From NCBI GenBank assembly GCA_020073205.1, contig JAIQFR010000047.1:1-32983 (forward strand): a stretch of 32,983 nucleotides of DNA. Reading direction: 5' to 3'. Every line of letters starts with the position of its first letter. The first letter of the stretch is position 1. Of this stretch, positions 24,739 through 32,983 are shown piece after piece. Source of the stretch: Terriglobia bacterium (GTDB lineage: Bacteria > Acidobacteriota > Polarisedimenticolia > Polarisedimenticolales > JAIQFR01). A program made the position numbers and the translations under genes. Below the pieces are notes generated by a model. That model saw only the letters and a program-made list of their open reading frames with translations, was not told where the DNA came from and did no database searches.

Positions 24739-26085
24739 TCACGGACAGAACTCGTTGATCGGGCCGTAGAGATGATAGAAGCCGCTGGTGAGGACGCCGT
24801 TGACGTCCTCCGGCCTCGCGGCGACCCCCGAATCCACGAGCCCGCCCGCGATCTCGCGCGAGCGCCTGAGGTACGCCTTCCCGATCAGGGCGCCGGGGGT
24901 GTCCATCTTCTCCAGAGCGGCGAAGTGGGACTGGATCGCGGCATCCCGGTCGGGGGCGCCGGAGAGCGCCTTCCATCCTCGGTACCCCTCGGGAAGCCGG
25001 CCGAGATGCGCGTCCGCCTCCGCGGTCCACCCTTGGGGATCGACGGCGACGTACGCTCCGGCATCGAGATCGTAGGCCGACGCGATGCGCCCCTTCTCGT
25101 ATCCGAAGAACCCGGGCTTCTGGGAGCCGTCCGGGTTCTGGCCGCCCAGCACCTGCCGGACGACCATTGCGTCGATCGTCGGGTCCGTGAGCTCCTCGTC
25201 CAGGAACTCGTTCATGACGTCCTGGATGAACTTGAACACGTCGATCCCGACGTAGTCGATCAGCTGGAAGATCCCCATGGGGCGGACCAGCCATTCCTGG
25301 CTGACCCGGTTGACCATGTGGACGGCCTTCACCCAACCGTGGGCCTTCGCGAGCCGAGCCGCCTCGCCGAGGCCGTGGAGCCCATCACGGATGAAGTGGC
25401 CGTTCCCGATGAACCCGGCGACGTCCCGGGACGGGATCAAGGTCTTCCTGAGTCTCTTGCCCAGCTCCGATGCGACCGCCGCGACGTCGTCCCTCGTGGC
25501 CGCGCTCCGAATGATCTCCACGAGCTTCTGCACCGGAGGCGGATTGTAGAAGTGGTATCCCAGGATGCGCCCTCCGAGGCCCGCCTCCCCGTCCAGGAGT
25601 CCGATCGGAACCGACGACGTGTTGGTGAGGAAGAAGGCGTCGGGGGCGCAGAGCCCCTTGAGGTCCTTGTAGACGGCGACCTTGACCGGGATCTTTTCCA
25701 CGATCGCTTCGAACACGAGGCGGGAGCCCTTGACCGCGGAGAGCTCGGTGCTGGGCCAGACCACCGACTCGACGCGGTGGACGAAGTCGTCGATGATCTC
25801 CGAGTTCTCCACCAGGTCGGCGCGGTCGGCATAGAGCGCCCGGAGCCCGACCGCCCCTTTTTCAGCCGATTTCTGCGCCTGGACGTGGACGTACTCGCGG
25901 AGTGCCGCGAGGCCCGCCGGGCTCAGGTCCACGGCGTTCAGGCGAAACGTCTTGCCGCGGCTCTCCGGCTGGAGCGAGAGACGGGCCATCTCCTGTGCGA
26001 GCAGAAGCGTGATCCCGCTTCCCATCTTGCCCGCGGCCCCGATCACGGAAGCGACGGAGAGCCTGTCGTCGAGGTCGGTCGTCAT
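24739..26085 (-). CDS. 3-hydroxyacyl-CoA dehydrogenase
   Basis: 448 residues from the ATG at 26085, chosen for GGAGGG 7 bases upstream; an ATG further upstream has no such site. The NAD-binding Rossmann fold starts VIGAAGKMGSG (GxxGxxG at 16-22). FEAIVE, TNTSSV and the catalytic-histidine stretch GYHFYNPPPVQKLVEI follow, then the C-terminal dimerisation domain (DVAGFIGN, RPMGIFQLIDYVG). It oxidises 3-hydroxyacyl-CoA to 3-ketoacyl-CoA with NAD, feeding the thiolase next door. It is longer than single-function enzymes of about 290 residues: the extra part is C-terminal (about 320-448) and is not an enoyl-CoA hydratase domain. No hydratase or acyl-CoA dehydrogenase gene is in the window. Confidence 0.93.
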   Translation of the reverse strand: MTTDLDDRLSVASVIGAAGKMGSGITLLLAQEMARLSLQPESRGKTFRLNAVDLSPAGLAALREYVHVQAQKSAEKGAVGLRALYADRADLVENSEIIDDFVHRVESVVWPSTELSAVKGSRLVFEAIVEKIPVKVAVYKDLKGLCAPDAFFLTNTSSVPIGLLDGEAGLGGRILGYHFYNPPPVQKLVEIIRSAATRDDVAAVASELGKRLRKTLIPSRDVAGFIGNGHFIRDGLHGLGEAARLAKAHGWVKAVHMVNRVSQEWLVRPMGIFQLIDYVGIDVFKFIQDVMNEFLDEELTDPTIDAMVVRQVLGGQNPDGSQKPGFFGYEKGRIASAYDLDAGAYVAVDPQGWTAEADAHLGRLPEGYRGWKALSGAPDRDAAIQSHFAALEKMDTPGALIGKAYLRRSREIAGGLVDSGVAARPEDVNGVLTSGFYHLYGPINEFCP

Positions 26086-26145
26086 GCAGGGTCCCTCCGG
26101 GAGCCGGCGCACCGCCCGCTGAGAGCGATCGTTGGGAGAAGGCGG

Positions 26146-26175
26146 ATTCTCGCACGCCTCGGACCCCGCGGGCAA
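26146..26175 (-). promoter_or_regulatory. Possible promoter of the dehydrogenase-thiolase operon
   Basis: On the minus strand TTGCCC (26175-26170), 18 bases, GAGAAT (26151-26146), in the 123-base gap between the HIT gene and the dehydrogenase. TTCTCC follows five bases later. The match is moderate. Read-through from murA and the HIT gene is also possible. Confidence 0.3.
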
Positions 26176-26208
26176 GGCGGCGAGAGGAAGCGCGGTGACC
26201 GGTCCCCG

Positions 26209-26553
26209 TTACCCCGGGGGCCAGGTCATCGCGCGGCCGCCGAGGAGGTGGAAGTGCAGGTGGGGAACGGTCTGCCCGCCGTCGCTTCCGCGGTTGGCGA
26301 CGAGGCGCCACCCCCCGGCGTCGATCCGCTCGCGGACCGCGAGGTCCCGGGCCACCAGGAGCAACCGCGCCAGGAGCGGCGCGTCCCCCTCGGCCGCATC
26401 GGCCAGCGACGCGACGTGTCGGCGCGGGACGATGAGCAGGTGCACCGGGGCCTGCGGGTGGATGTCGCGGAACGCGACGATCTCCTCGTCCTCGTGGACG
26501 ATCGTGCCGCGGGCCTCCCCGGAGGCGATCCTGCAGAAGAGGCAGTCCTTCAC
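26209..26553 (-). CDS. HIT-family nucleotide hydrolase/transferase
   Basis: 114 residues, the size of HINT-type proteins. The histidine triad is H98, H100 and H102 in VPHLHFHLLGG. The start DCLFCRIASGE supplies the zinc-binding cysteines C4 and C7, and HLLIVPRRHV is the usual central strand. HINT proteins cleave nucleoside phosphoramidates such as aminoacyl-adenylates in vitro; the substrate in the cell is uncertain. The ATG at 26553 overlaps the murA stop (ATGA). Confidence 0.93.
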   Translation of the reverse strand: MKDCLFCRIASGEARGTIVHEDEEIVAFRDIHPQAPVHLLIVPRRHVASLADAAEGDAPLLARLLLVARDLAVRERIDAGGWRLVANRGSDGGQTVPHLHFHLLGGRAMTWPPG

Positions 26554-27800
26554 CGGATCCGCTCCACCGAGGCGCCCAGCGCGCGAAGCTTGGTCTCCAT
26601 CGCCTCGTAGCCGCGGTCGAGGTGGTAGACCCGATCCAGCACCGTGACCCCTTCCGCCACGAGCCCAGCGAGAACGAGGCAGGCGGAGGCCCTGAGGTCG
26701 GTGGCCATGACCTGCGCGCCGGTCAGACGGCTCGGCCCCACCACCACCGCGGACCTTCCCTCGATCCTGATGTCGGCTCCCATCCGGGCCAGCTCACCCA
26801 CGTGCATGAAACGTCGCTCGAAGATCGTCTCGGCGATCACCGACGTGCCGACCGCCTGGGTCATGAGGGTCATGTACTGGGCCTGCACGTCGGTGGGGTA
26901 GCCGGGGTAGGGCGCGGTCCTGAGGTCCCGCGCCGCCGGCGCCGCCGGTGCACGGACGGTGATCGTGTCCCCGCCCACCTCGAGCGGAACCTCCGCTCCC
27001 TCGAGCTGCCGGATCACGGCGTCGAGGTGGTCGGAGCGGCAGGACGCCACCTCGACCCGATCGCCGAGAAGCGCGCCGGCGACGACGTAGGTCGCCGCCT
27101 CGATCCGGTCCGGGATCACCCGGTGGCGGGCGCCGTGGAGCGACGGCCTCCCCTCCACCACGATCTCGTCCGTCCCCGCCCCGTGGATCGACGCCCCCAT
27201 GCCGATCAGGAGCTCGGCCAGGTCCGAGACCTCGGGCTCGAGCGCCGCGTTGGAGAGGACCGTGGTCCCGTCCGCGAGGGTCGCGGCCATCATGAGGTTC
27301 TCCGTCCCGGTCACCGTCTTGTCCGGAAACGCGATGGACGCCCCGCGGAGGCGGCTCGCTCTGGCCTGGACGTAGCCGTGCTCCACCGCGACCTCGGCGC
27401 CCATCTTGAGGAGGCCGTCGATGTGCAGGTTGATGGGACGCTCGCCGATCGCGCATCCCCCGGGGAGCGATACCCGCGCGCGGCCGTGCCTCGCGAGGAG
27501 CGGCCCGAGGACGAGGACGGACGCGCGCATCGTCCTGACGAGGTCGTACGGCGCCTCGAAGGACGCGAACCGCTCGACGCGAACCGCGGCCCGGGCGCCT
27601 GCGGCGTCCACCGTGGCGCCGAGCTGCTCGAGCACCCTCAGCATCGTCCTGACGTCCCGCACGCGGGGTAGGTTCTCGACCTCGACCCGGTCCCCCGTGA
27701 GGAGGCAGGCCGCGAGCGCCGGGAGCGCGGCGTTCTTCGCTCCGCCGATCTCCACCCGGCCTCTCAGGGAGAGGCCGCCCGCAATGCGCAGTTTGTCCAC
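26550..27800 (-). CDS. murA: UDP-N-acetylglucosamine 1-carboxyvinyltransferase
   Basis: 416 residues, the standard MurA length. K22 and N23 in [10 protein letters not shown] bind substrate, and C116 in [11 protein letters not shown] is the cysteine that phosphoenolpyruvate and fosfomycin attack. Because a cysteine is present rather than aspartate, the enzyme should be fosfomycin-sensitive. It carries out the first committed step of peptidoglycan synthesis in the cytoplasm. The GTG at 27800 has GAGGA 8 bases upstream. It is divergent from serS and begins a minus-strand run with the HIT gene. Confidence 0.96.
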   Translation of the reverse strand: MDKLRIAGGLSLRGRVEIGGAKNAALPALAACLLTGDRVEVENLPRVRDVRTMLRVLEQLGATVDAAGARAAVRVERFASFEAPYDLVRTMRASVLVLGPLLARHGRARVSLPGGCAIGERPINLHIDGLLKMGAEVAVEHGYVQARASRLRGASIAFPDKTVTGTENLMMAATLADGTTVLSNAALEPEVSDLAELLIGMGASIHGAGTDEIVVEGRPSLHGARHRVIPDRIEAATYVVAGALLGDRVEVASCRSDHLDAVIRQLEGAEVPLEVGGDTITVRAPAAPAARDLRTAPYPGYPTDVQAQYMTLMTQAVGTSVIAETIFERRFMHVGELARMGADIRIEGRSAVVVGPSRLTGAQVMATDLRASACLVLAGLVAEGVTVLDRVYHLDRGYEAMETKLRALGASVERIR

Positions 27801-27851
27801 GCGGAATGTCCTCGCGAGACGCCGTGGAGCGCCGCCTCGAACGCGCGTCGA

Positions 27852-27860
27852 ATCATAGCA
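27852..27860 (-). promoter_or_regulatory. Extended -10 promoter of murA
   Basis: TGCTATGAT on the minus strand: a TATGAT box (27857-27852) with the TG of extended -10 promoters at 27860-27859. No -35 is recognisable at normal spacing, which extended -10 promoters can lack. It stands 51 bases before the murA GTG. Confidence 0.4.
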
Positions 27861-27865
27861 CCCCC

Positions 27866-27911
27866 GCCGCGCCGCGCCGGACTACAATGCGCGTTCCGGC
27901 GCCGCGCCGCG
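27866..27911 (+). promoter_or_regulatory. serS promoter region flanked by 11-base direct repeats
   Basis: TACAAT (27883-27888) is the -10, followed after five bases by TTCCGG (27894-27899). The 11-base repeat GCCGCGCCGCG occurs on both sides, at 27866-27876 and 27901-27911. No good -35 is visible. The ATG of serS is 43 bases after the -10. I see no T-box leader. Confidence 0.4.
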
Positions 27912-27931
27912 GCCCGGCATCGAGGTGCCGC

Positions 27932-29212
27932 ATGCTCGATCTCCATTTCGTGAGAGAACACACCGACCGGGTGGCCGAGGCGCTCAGGAAGCGTGGCTCG
28001 ACGCTGTCGCTCTCTCCGTTTCGGGAGATGGACGAGAGGAGGCGGGGGGCGCTGGTCGAGGTCGAAGGGCTCAAGAAGCTCCGGAACGAGAGCTCGAAGC
28101 GGATCGGCCAGCTCGTGAAATCCGGCGGCGACGCGGCTCCCCTGAAAGAGGAGATGCGGCGGGTCGGCGAGCGGATCGCGGCCCTCGAGAAGGAGGTCGA
28201 GTCCGCGCAGGAGGAGCTCAAGGGGCTGCTCGCGGAGATCCCGAACCTCCCGCACGCGGACGTCCCGGAGGGAAGGTCGCCGGACGACAACCCCGTTCTG
28301 AGGACCTGGGGCGAGCCGCCTCGGTTCGAGTTCGAGCCGAAGGCGCACTGGGAGATCGGCGCCTCCCTCGGCATCCTCGACTTCGAGCGCGCCGCGAAGG
28401 TCGCCGGCAGCCGGTTCGCCGTCTACTTCGGCGAGGGCGCGCGGCTCGAGCGCGCGCTGATCCAGCTCATGCTCGACCTCCACACGAAGGAGCACGGCTA
28501 CCTCGAGGTGCTCCCGCCGTTCATGGTCAACGCCGCCGCACTGTTCGGCACCGGCCAGCTCCCGAAATTCGAGGCCGACCTGTTCAAGGTCGAGCCCGGC
28601 GGGTACTACCTGGTCCCCACGGCGGAGGTCCCGGTCACGAACCTCCACGCCGGGGAGATCCTCGAGGGTCATCGGCTCCCGATCGCCTATTGCGCCTACA
28701 CGCCGTGCTTCAGGAGCGAGGCGGGATCGTACGGGAAGGACGTCCGCGGCCTGATCCGCCAGCACCAGTTCAACAAGGTCGAGCTGGTCCGCTTTTCGCG
28801 GCCCGAGGATTCCTATCGCCAGCTCGACCTCCTGACCGCGCACGCGGAGGAGGTCCTGAAGCGGCTCGAGCTGCCGTACCGCGTGGTCGAGCTGTGCTCC
28901 GCCGATCTCGGCTTCTCGTCGGCGCGCACCTACGACATCGAGGTCTGGCTGCCGGGCCAGCAGCTCTACCGCGAGATCTCCTCCTGCTCGAACTTCGAGG
29001 ACTTCCAGGCGCGGCGCGCGGGGATCCGGTTCCGACCGGAGCCCGGGGCCAAGACGGAGCTGGTCCACACGCTGAACGGCTCCGGGCTCGCGGTGGGGCG
29101 CACGGTGGTCGCGATCCTCGAGAACCACCAGCGCGCCGACGGCACCGTGACGGTTCCCGAGGCGCTCCGGCCGTACCTCGGCGGCCTCGAGCGTATCGAG
29201 GCGCGACGTTGA
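27932..29212 (+). CDS. serS: Seryl-tRNA synthetase
   Basis: 426 residues, the usual bacterial length. The N-terminal antiparallel coiled coil (about 28-105), which grips the long variable arm of tRNA-Ser, is followed by the class II core. Motif 2 is [15 protein letters not shown], the serine/ATP site includes [15 protein letters not shown], and motif 3 is [11 protein letters not shown]. It charges tRNA-Ser with serine. The ATG at 27932 was chosen over upstream in-frame starts because it begins the conserved MLDLHFVRE and has GAGGTG just before it. A tRNA-Ser(UGA) gene starts only 9 bases after its stop. Confidence 0.97.
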   Translation: MLDLHFVREHTDRVAEALRKRGSTLSLSPFREMDERRRGALVEVEGLKKLRNESSKRIGQLVKSGGDAAPLKEEMRRVGERIAALEKEVESAQEELKGLLAEIPNLPHADVPEGRSPDDNPVLRTWGEPPRFEFEPKAHWEIGASLGILDFERAAKVAGSRFAVYFGEGARLERALIQLMLDLHTKEHGYLEVLPPFMVNAAALFGTGQLPKFEADLFKVEPGGYYLVPTAEVPVTNLHAGEILEGHRLPIAYCAYTPCFRSEAGSYGKDVRGLIRQHQFNKVELVRFSRPEDSYRQLDLLTAHAEEVLKRLELPYRVVELCSADLGFSSARTYDIEVWLPGQQLYREISSCSNFEDFQARRAGIRFRPEPGAKTELVHTLNGSGLAVGRTVVAILENHQRADGTVTVPEALRPYLGGLERIEARR

Positions 29213-29221
29213 CACCGACGC

Positions 29222-29307
29222 GGAGGGGTGGCCGAGCGGTTGAAGGCGCCGGTCTTGAAAACCGGAAGGCGAAAGCCTCGCGGGTTCGAATCCCGCCCCC
29301 TCCGCCA
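29222..29307 (+). tRNA. tRNA-Ser (anticodon UGA)
   Basis: 86 bases with a complete cloverleaf. The acceptor stem GGAGGGG pairs with CCCCTCC, the discriminator is G and CCA is encoded. The anticodon stem CCGGT/ACCGG closes the loop CTTGAAA with TGA in the centre. The long variable arm (AGGC-GAAA-GCCT) is the mark of class II serine tRNAs. The T loop is TTCGAAT. It follows serS by 9 bases and is probably cut from the same transcript. Confidence 0.97.
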
Positions 29308-29397
29308 GGATCCGACACGTGCTCCGGCGACGGCCCCGCCTCCGATCCCTCGGACGGGGCGCACGCCCCCGCGGGCGCGACGGCCGGAGGGAGCGTC

Positions 29398-31071
29398 TTG
29401 GCTGCGCCGCTCTCCGCCGCGGCGGAAACGGCCCCGCTCCTCCGCCTTTCGGATCGAGCCGGGCTCGCGATCGTCCTCGCCGTGACGGCCGCGTGCCTTC
29501 TCCCGTTCCTGAACAAGGCCTACTACATCGACGACACGCTGTTCCTCGCGGCGGCGCGCCGGATCCTCGCAGCGCCACTCGACCCGTACGGCTTCTCGTT
29601 CAACTGGGAGGGGACCGTCGACCCGATGTCGACGACCATGAAGAACCCTCCGCTCGTGTCGTACTACGTCGCGCTCGTCGTGCACCTCCTCGGATGGGCG
29701 GAGCCGGTTCTCCACGCCGCCTTCCTCCTCCCGGCCCTCGCGGTCGCCGCCGGGACGTTCCGGCTCGCGCGCCGCTGCTGCCGAGAGCCGCTCCTCGCCG
29801 CCGCTGCGGCGATGCTGTCCCCCGTGTTCCTGGTGTCGGCGACCAGCGTGATGTGCGACGTCCCGATGCTCGCGTTCTTCGTCTGGGCCGTCGTCCTCTG
29901 GGTCGACGGGATTGAACGCGACGACTCGCGGCGGCTCGCGCTCGCGTCGGTCCTCGCGGCCCTCGCGTTCCTGTGCAAGTACTTCGGCGCGAGCCTCGTT
30001 CCGCTCCTCGCCGTGTACGCGATCGCGAGGCGCGCGCGCGCGACGCGGTGGGCGCCGTGGCTCCTCGTGCCGGCCGGCGCCGTCGCGGCGTACTCGCTCT
30101 GGACGCGCGCGCTGTACGGGCGGTCGCTCGTGTTCGAGGCGGCAACGTTCGCCGCCGAGAAGAAGATCTGGGCCGGGAGCCCCTTCTGGATCAACACCCT
30201 CGTCGCCCTGGTGTTCGCCGGAGGATGCCTCCTCCCGGCGGGAGCGCTCGCGGCGGCGTACCTCCGGAAGTGGATCGTCGGCGGCGCGGCGGCGCTCGCC
30301 GCGGCGGGGGGAATGTACGCCTGGCGAGTGACGGCGGTCCCGGGGCGGAATTTGGTCGACGCCGCGGAGGCGGGCGCCGTCGGCCTCCACGTAGGGGTCT
30401 TCTGCTTCCTGGGTCTGCTCGTCTTCGCGTTGGCGGCGGTCGAGCTGCGCGGCTTCCGCGAGCCCGTCACGCTCCTGCTCGTGTCCTGGGCCTTCGGGAC
30501 CTACGTCTTCACGGGGTTCCTCAACTGGACGATCAACGGGCGGTCGCTGCTGCCGATGGCGCCGGCCGCGGCGATCCTCGCCGCGAGGTGCGTGGAGGCG
30601 CGCCCGGCGCGCCGGCCCCGCGCGCGGAGGATCGTCCTCGGGAGCGTCGTGGGCGCCACGGCGCTCGTCACCGTCCTACTCGCCGCCGGTGACGCGCTCC
30701 TCGCGAACTCGGCGCGGGAGGCCGCGGGCGTCTTCACGAATAGAATGCGCGCCGACCGGGCGCGTTACCTGTTCATGGGGCACTGGGGCTTCCAGTACTA
30801 CATGGAGCGCGCCGGGGCCGAGCCGGTGAACTTCGACGCTCCCGCGCTGCGGCCGGGGGACCGGATCGTCGTGCCGAAGGCCTCTGCCCGCGCGCTCCCC
30901 GTCCCCCCCGTCGCAGAGCGCGAGGACCTCGACTTCCGCGTCCCCGGGTGGTTCGCGACCGTCTCGCCCGACCGGGGGGCCTGCTTCTACGCGCACCTGA
31001 TCGGCCCGCTCCCCTTCCGCGTGGGGCCGATCTCGCCCGAGAAGTACAGGGTCGTCACGCTCGCGCGGTGA
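29398..31071 (+). CDS. GT39-like (ArnT/PMT superfamily) membrane glycosyltransferase
   Basis: 557 residues from a TTG at 29398, chosen because GGAGG lies 7 bases upstream and no ATG or GTG occurs in frame between it and the tRNA. After the first membrane segment comes YYIDDTLFLAA with D45/D46, the acidic pair of this superfamily's first periplasmic loop, and then MKNPPLVSYY, like the K-PPL motif of ArnT relatives. About ten further membrane segments follow; the last 100 residues are periplasmic. Such enzymes move a sugar from a polyprenyl-phosphate carrier to lipid or protein on the periplasmic face. Donor and acceptor are unknown. It lies between two serine tRNA genes, with no promoter I can see of its own. 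Confidence 0.85.
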   Translation: MAAPLSAAAETAPLLRLSDRAGLAIVLAVTAACLLPFLNKAYYIDDTLFLAAARRILAAPLDPYGFSFNWEGTVDPMSTTMKNPPLVSYYVALVVHLLGWAEPVLHAAFLLPALAVAAGTFRLARRCCREPLLAAAAAMLSPVFLVSATSVMCDVPMLAFFVWAVVLWVDGIERDDSRRLALASVLAALAFLCKYFGASLVPLLAVYAIARRARATRWAPWLLVPAGAVAAYSLWTRALYGRSLVFEAATFAAEKKIWAGSPFWINTLVALVFAGGCLLPAGALAAAYLRKWIVGGAAALAAAGGMYAWRVTAVPGRNLVDAAEAGAVGLHVGVFCFLGLLVFALAAVELRGFREPVTLLLVSWAFGTYVFTGFLNWTINGRSLLPMAPAAAILAARCVEARPARRPRARRIVLGSVVGATALVTVLLAAGDALLANSAREAAGVFTNRMRADRARYLFMGHWGFQYYMERAGAEPVNFDAPALRPGDRIVVPKASARALPVPPVAEREDLDFRVPGWFATVSPDRGACFYAHLIGPLPFRVGPISPEKYRVVTLAR

Positions 31072-31085
31072 CGCCGAGGGGACCG

Positions 31086-31113
31086 TTGACGGGGCCCCCG
31101 CTTCCGCTACAAT
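31086..31113 (+). promoter_or_regulatory. Promoter of tRNA-Ser(GCU) and glnS
   Basis: TTGACG (31086-31091), 16 bases, TACAAT (31108-31113). Each hexamer matches at five positions. It begins 15 bases after the glycosyltransferase stop and 42 bases before the tRNA. Confidence 0.6.
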
Positions 31114-31154
31114 TCCCCTTTCGTCCGCGCAGGAGCGCGGATCGCCGGGATCGC

Positions 31155-31248
31155 GGAGAGGTGCCGGAGTGGCTGAACGGGACGGTTTGCTAAACCGTTG
31201 AAGGGGATTAAACCCCTTCCGAGGGTTCGAATCCCTCCCTCTCCGCCA
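31155..31248 (+). tRNA. tRNA-Ser (anticodon GCU)
   Basis: 94 bases. The acceptor stem GGAGAGG pairs with CCTCTCC, discriminator G, encoded CCA. The anticodon stem ACGGT/ACCGT holds the loop TTGCTAA with GCT. The very long variable arm (AAGGGG-ATTAAA-CCCCTT) confirms a serine tRNA. The T loop is TTCGAAT. It reads AGC/AGU codons and lies 33 bases before glnS. Confidence 0.97.
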
Positions 31249-31280
31249 GGAACTCACGGAGCGAGAACGAGGCGGAAACC

Positions 31281-32983
<1,703 letters not shown>

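Noticed and set aside
27925-29397. Extending the GT39-like gene back through serS and the tRNA
   Set aside because: That stretch is a shadow of serS and includes the tRNA-Ser gene; the TTG at 29398 has GGAGG at 7 bases.

Overview
The window is GC-rich, densely coded chromosomal DNA from a Gram-negative bacterium. It holds no CRISPR array, insertion sequence, phage gene or rRNA that I can see. Outer-membrane proteins with an N-terminal carboxypeptidase-regulatory-like domain (one a TonB-dependent receptor), a very large membrane histidine kinase paired with a sigma-54 activator, and strong GTG/TTG start usage resemble Acidobacteriota. That placement is inference from protein style; no marker gene was compared.

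Left part (1-7433, all minus strand): a putative outer-membrane barrel protein, a 930-residue PDZ/GAF/PAS histidine kinase, its NtrC-type response regulator, and the start of a TonB-dependent receptor that leaves the window at position 1. This looks like an envelope-sensing unit. The receptor and the kinase both have structured leaders.

Middle (7519-14900): a secreted protein of unknown function and a periplasmic N-acetylmuramoyl-L-alanine amidase (plus), a convergent HExxH protein (minus), an FmdB-type zinc ribbon (plus), a small membrane protein (minus), then a tight purD-purE-mtaB operon with ATGA/GTGA overlaps. A symmetrical hairpin at 14909-14936 separates it from genes arriving on the other strand.

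Right-middle (14946-27800, all minus strand), in transcription order: murA, a HIT protein, a 3-hydroxyacyl-CoA dehydrogenase, a thiolase, a Nudix hydrolase, an RluA-type pseudouridine synthase, a GT87-like membrane glycosyltransferase, a 993-residue helicase-exonuclease fusion, a DUF1684 lipoprotein, a small membrane protein, HU, and an M23 peptidase. Many junctions are 4-base stop/start overlaps, so much of this is probably translated in a coupled way. The helicase-exonuclease joins in one chain two activities that Bacillus encodes as the separate MrfA (YprA) and MrfB (YprB) proteins.

Right end (27932-32983, plus strand): serS, tRNA-Ser(UGA), a GT39-like membrane glycosyltransferase, tRNA-Ser(GCU) and glnS, which runs off the window about ten codons before its expected end. 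Both serine tRNAs thus lie close to the gene for their synthetase.

Regulatory DNA shows two recurrent patterns. Several genes without a Shine-Dalgarno sequence have a TANNNT box only 6-9 bases before the start codon, as expected for leaderless transcripts. Four predicted promoters carry TTCCGG 4-6 bases after the -10 box. The M23 peptidase has a good signal peptide and a good ribosome binding site but no ATG, GTG or TTG; an ATC sits where the start codon should be.
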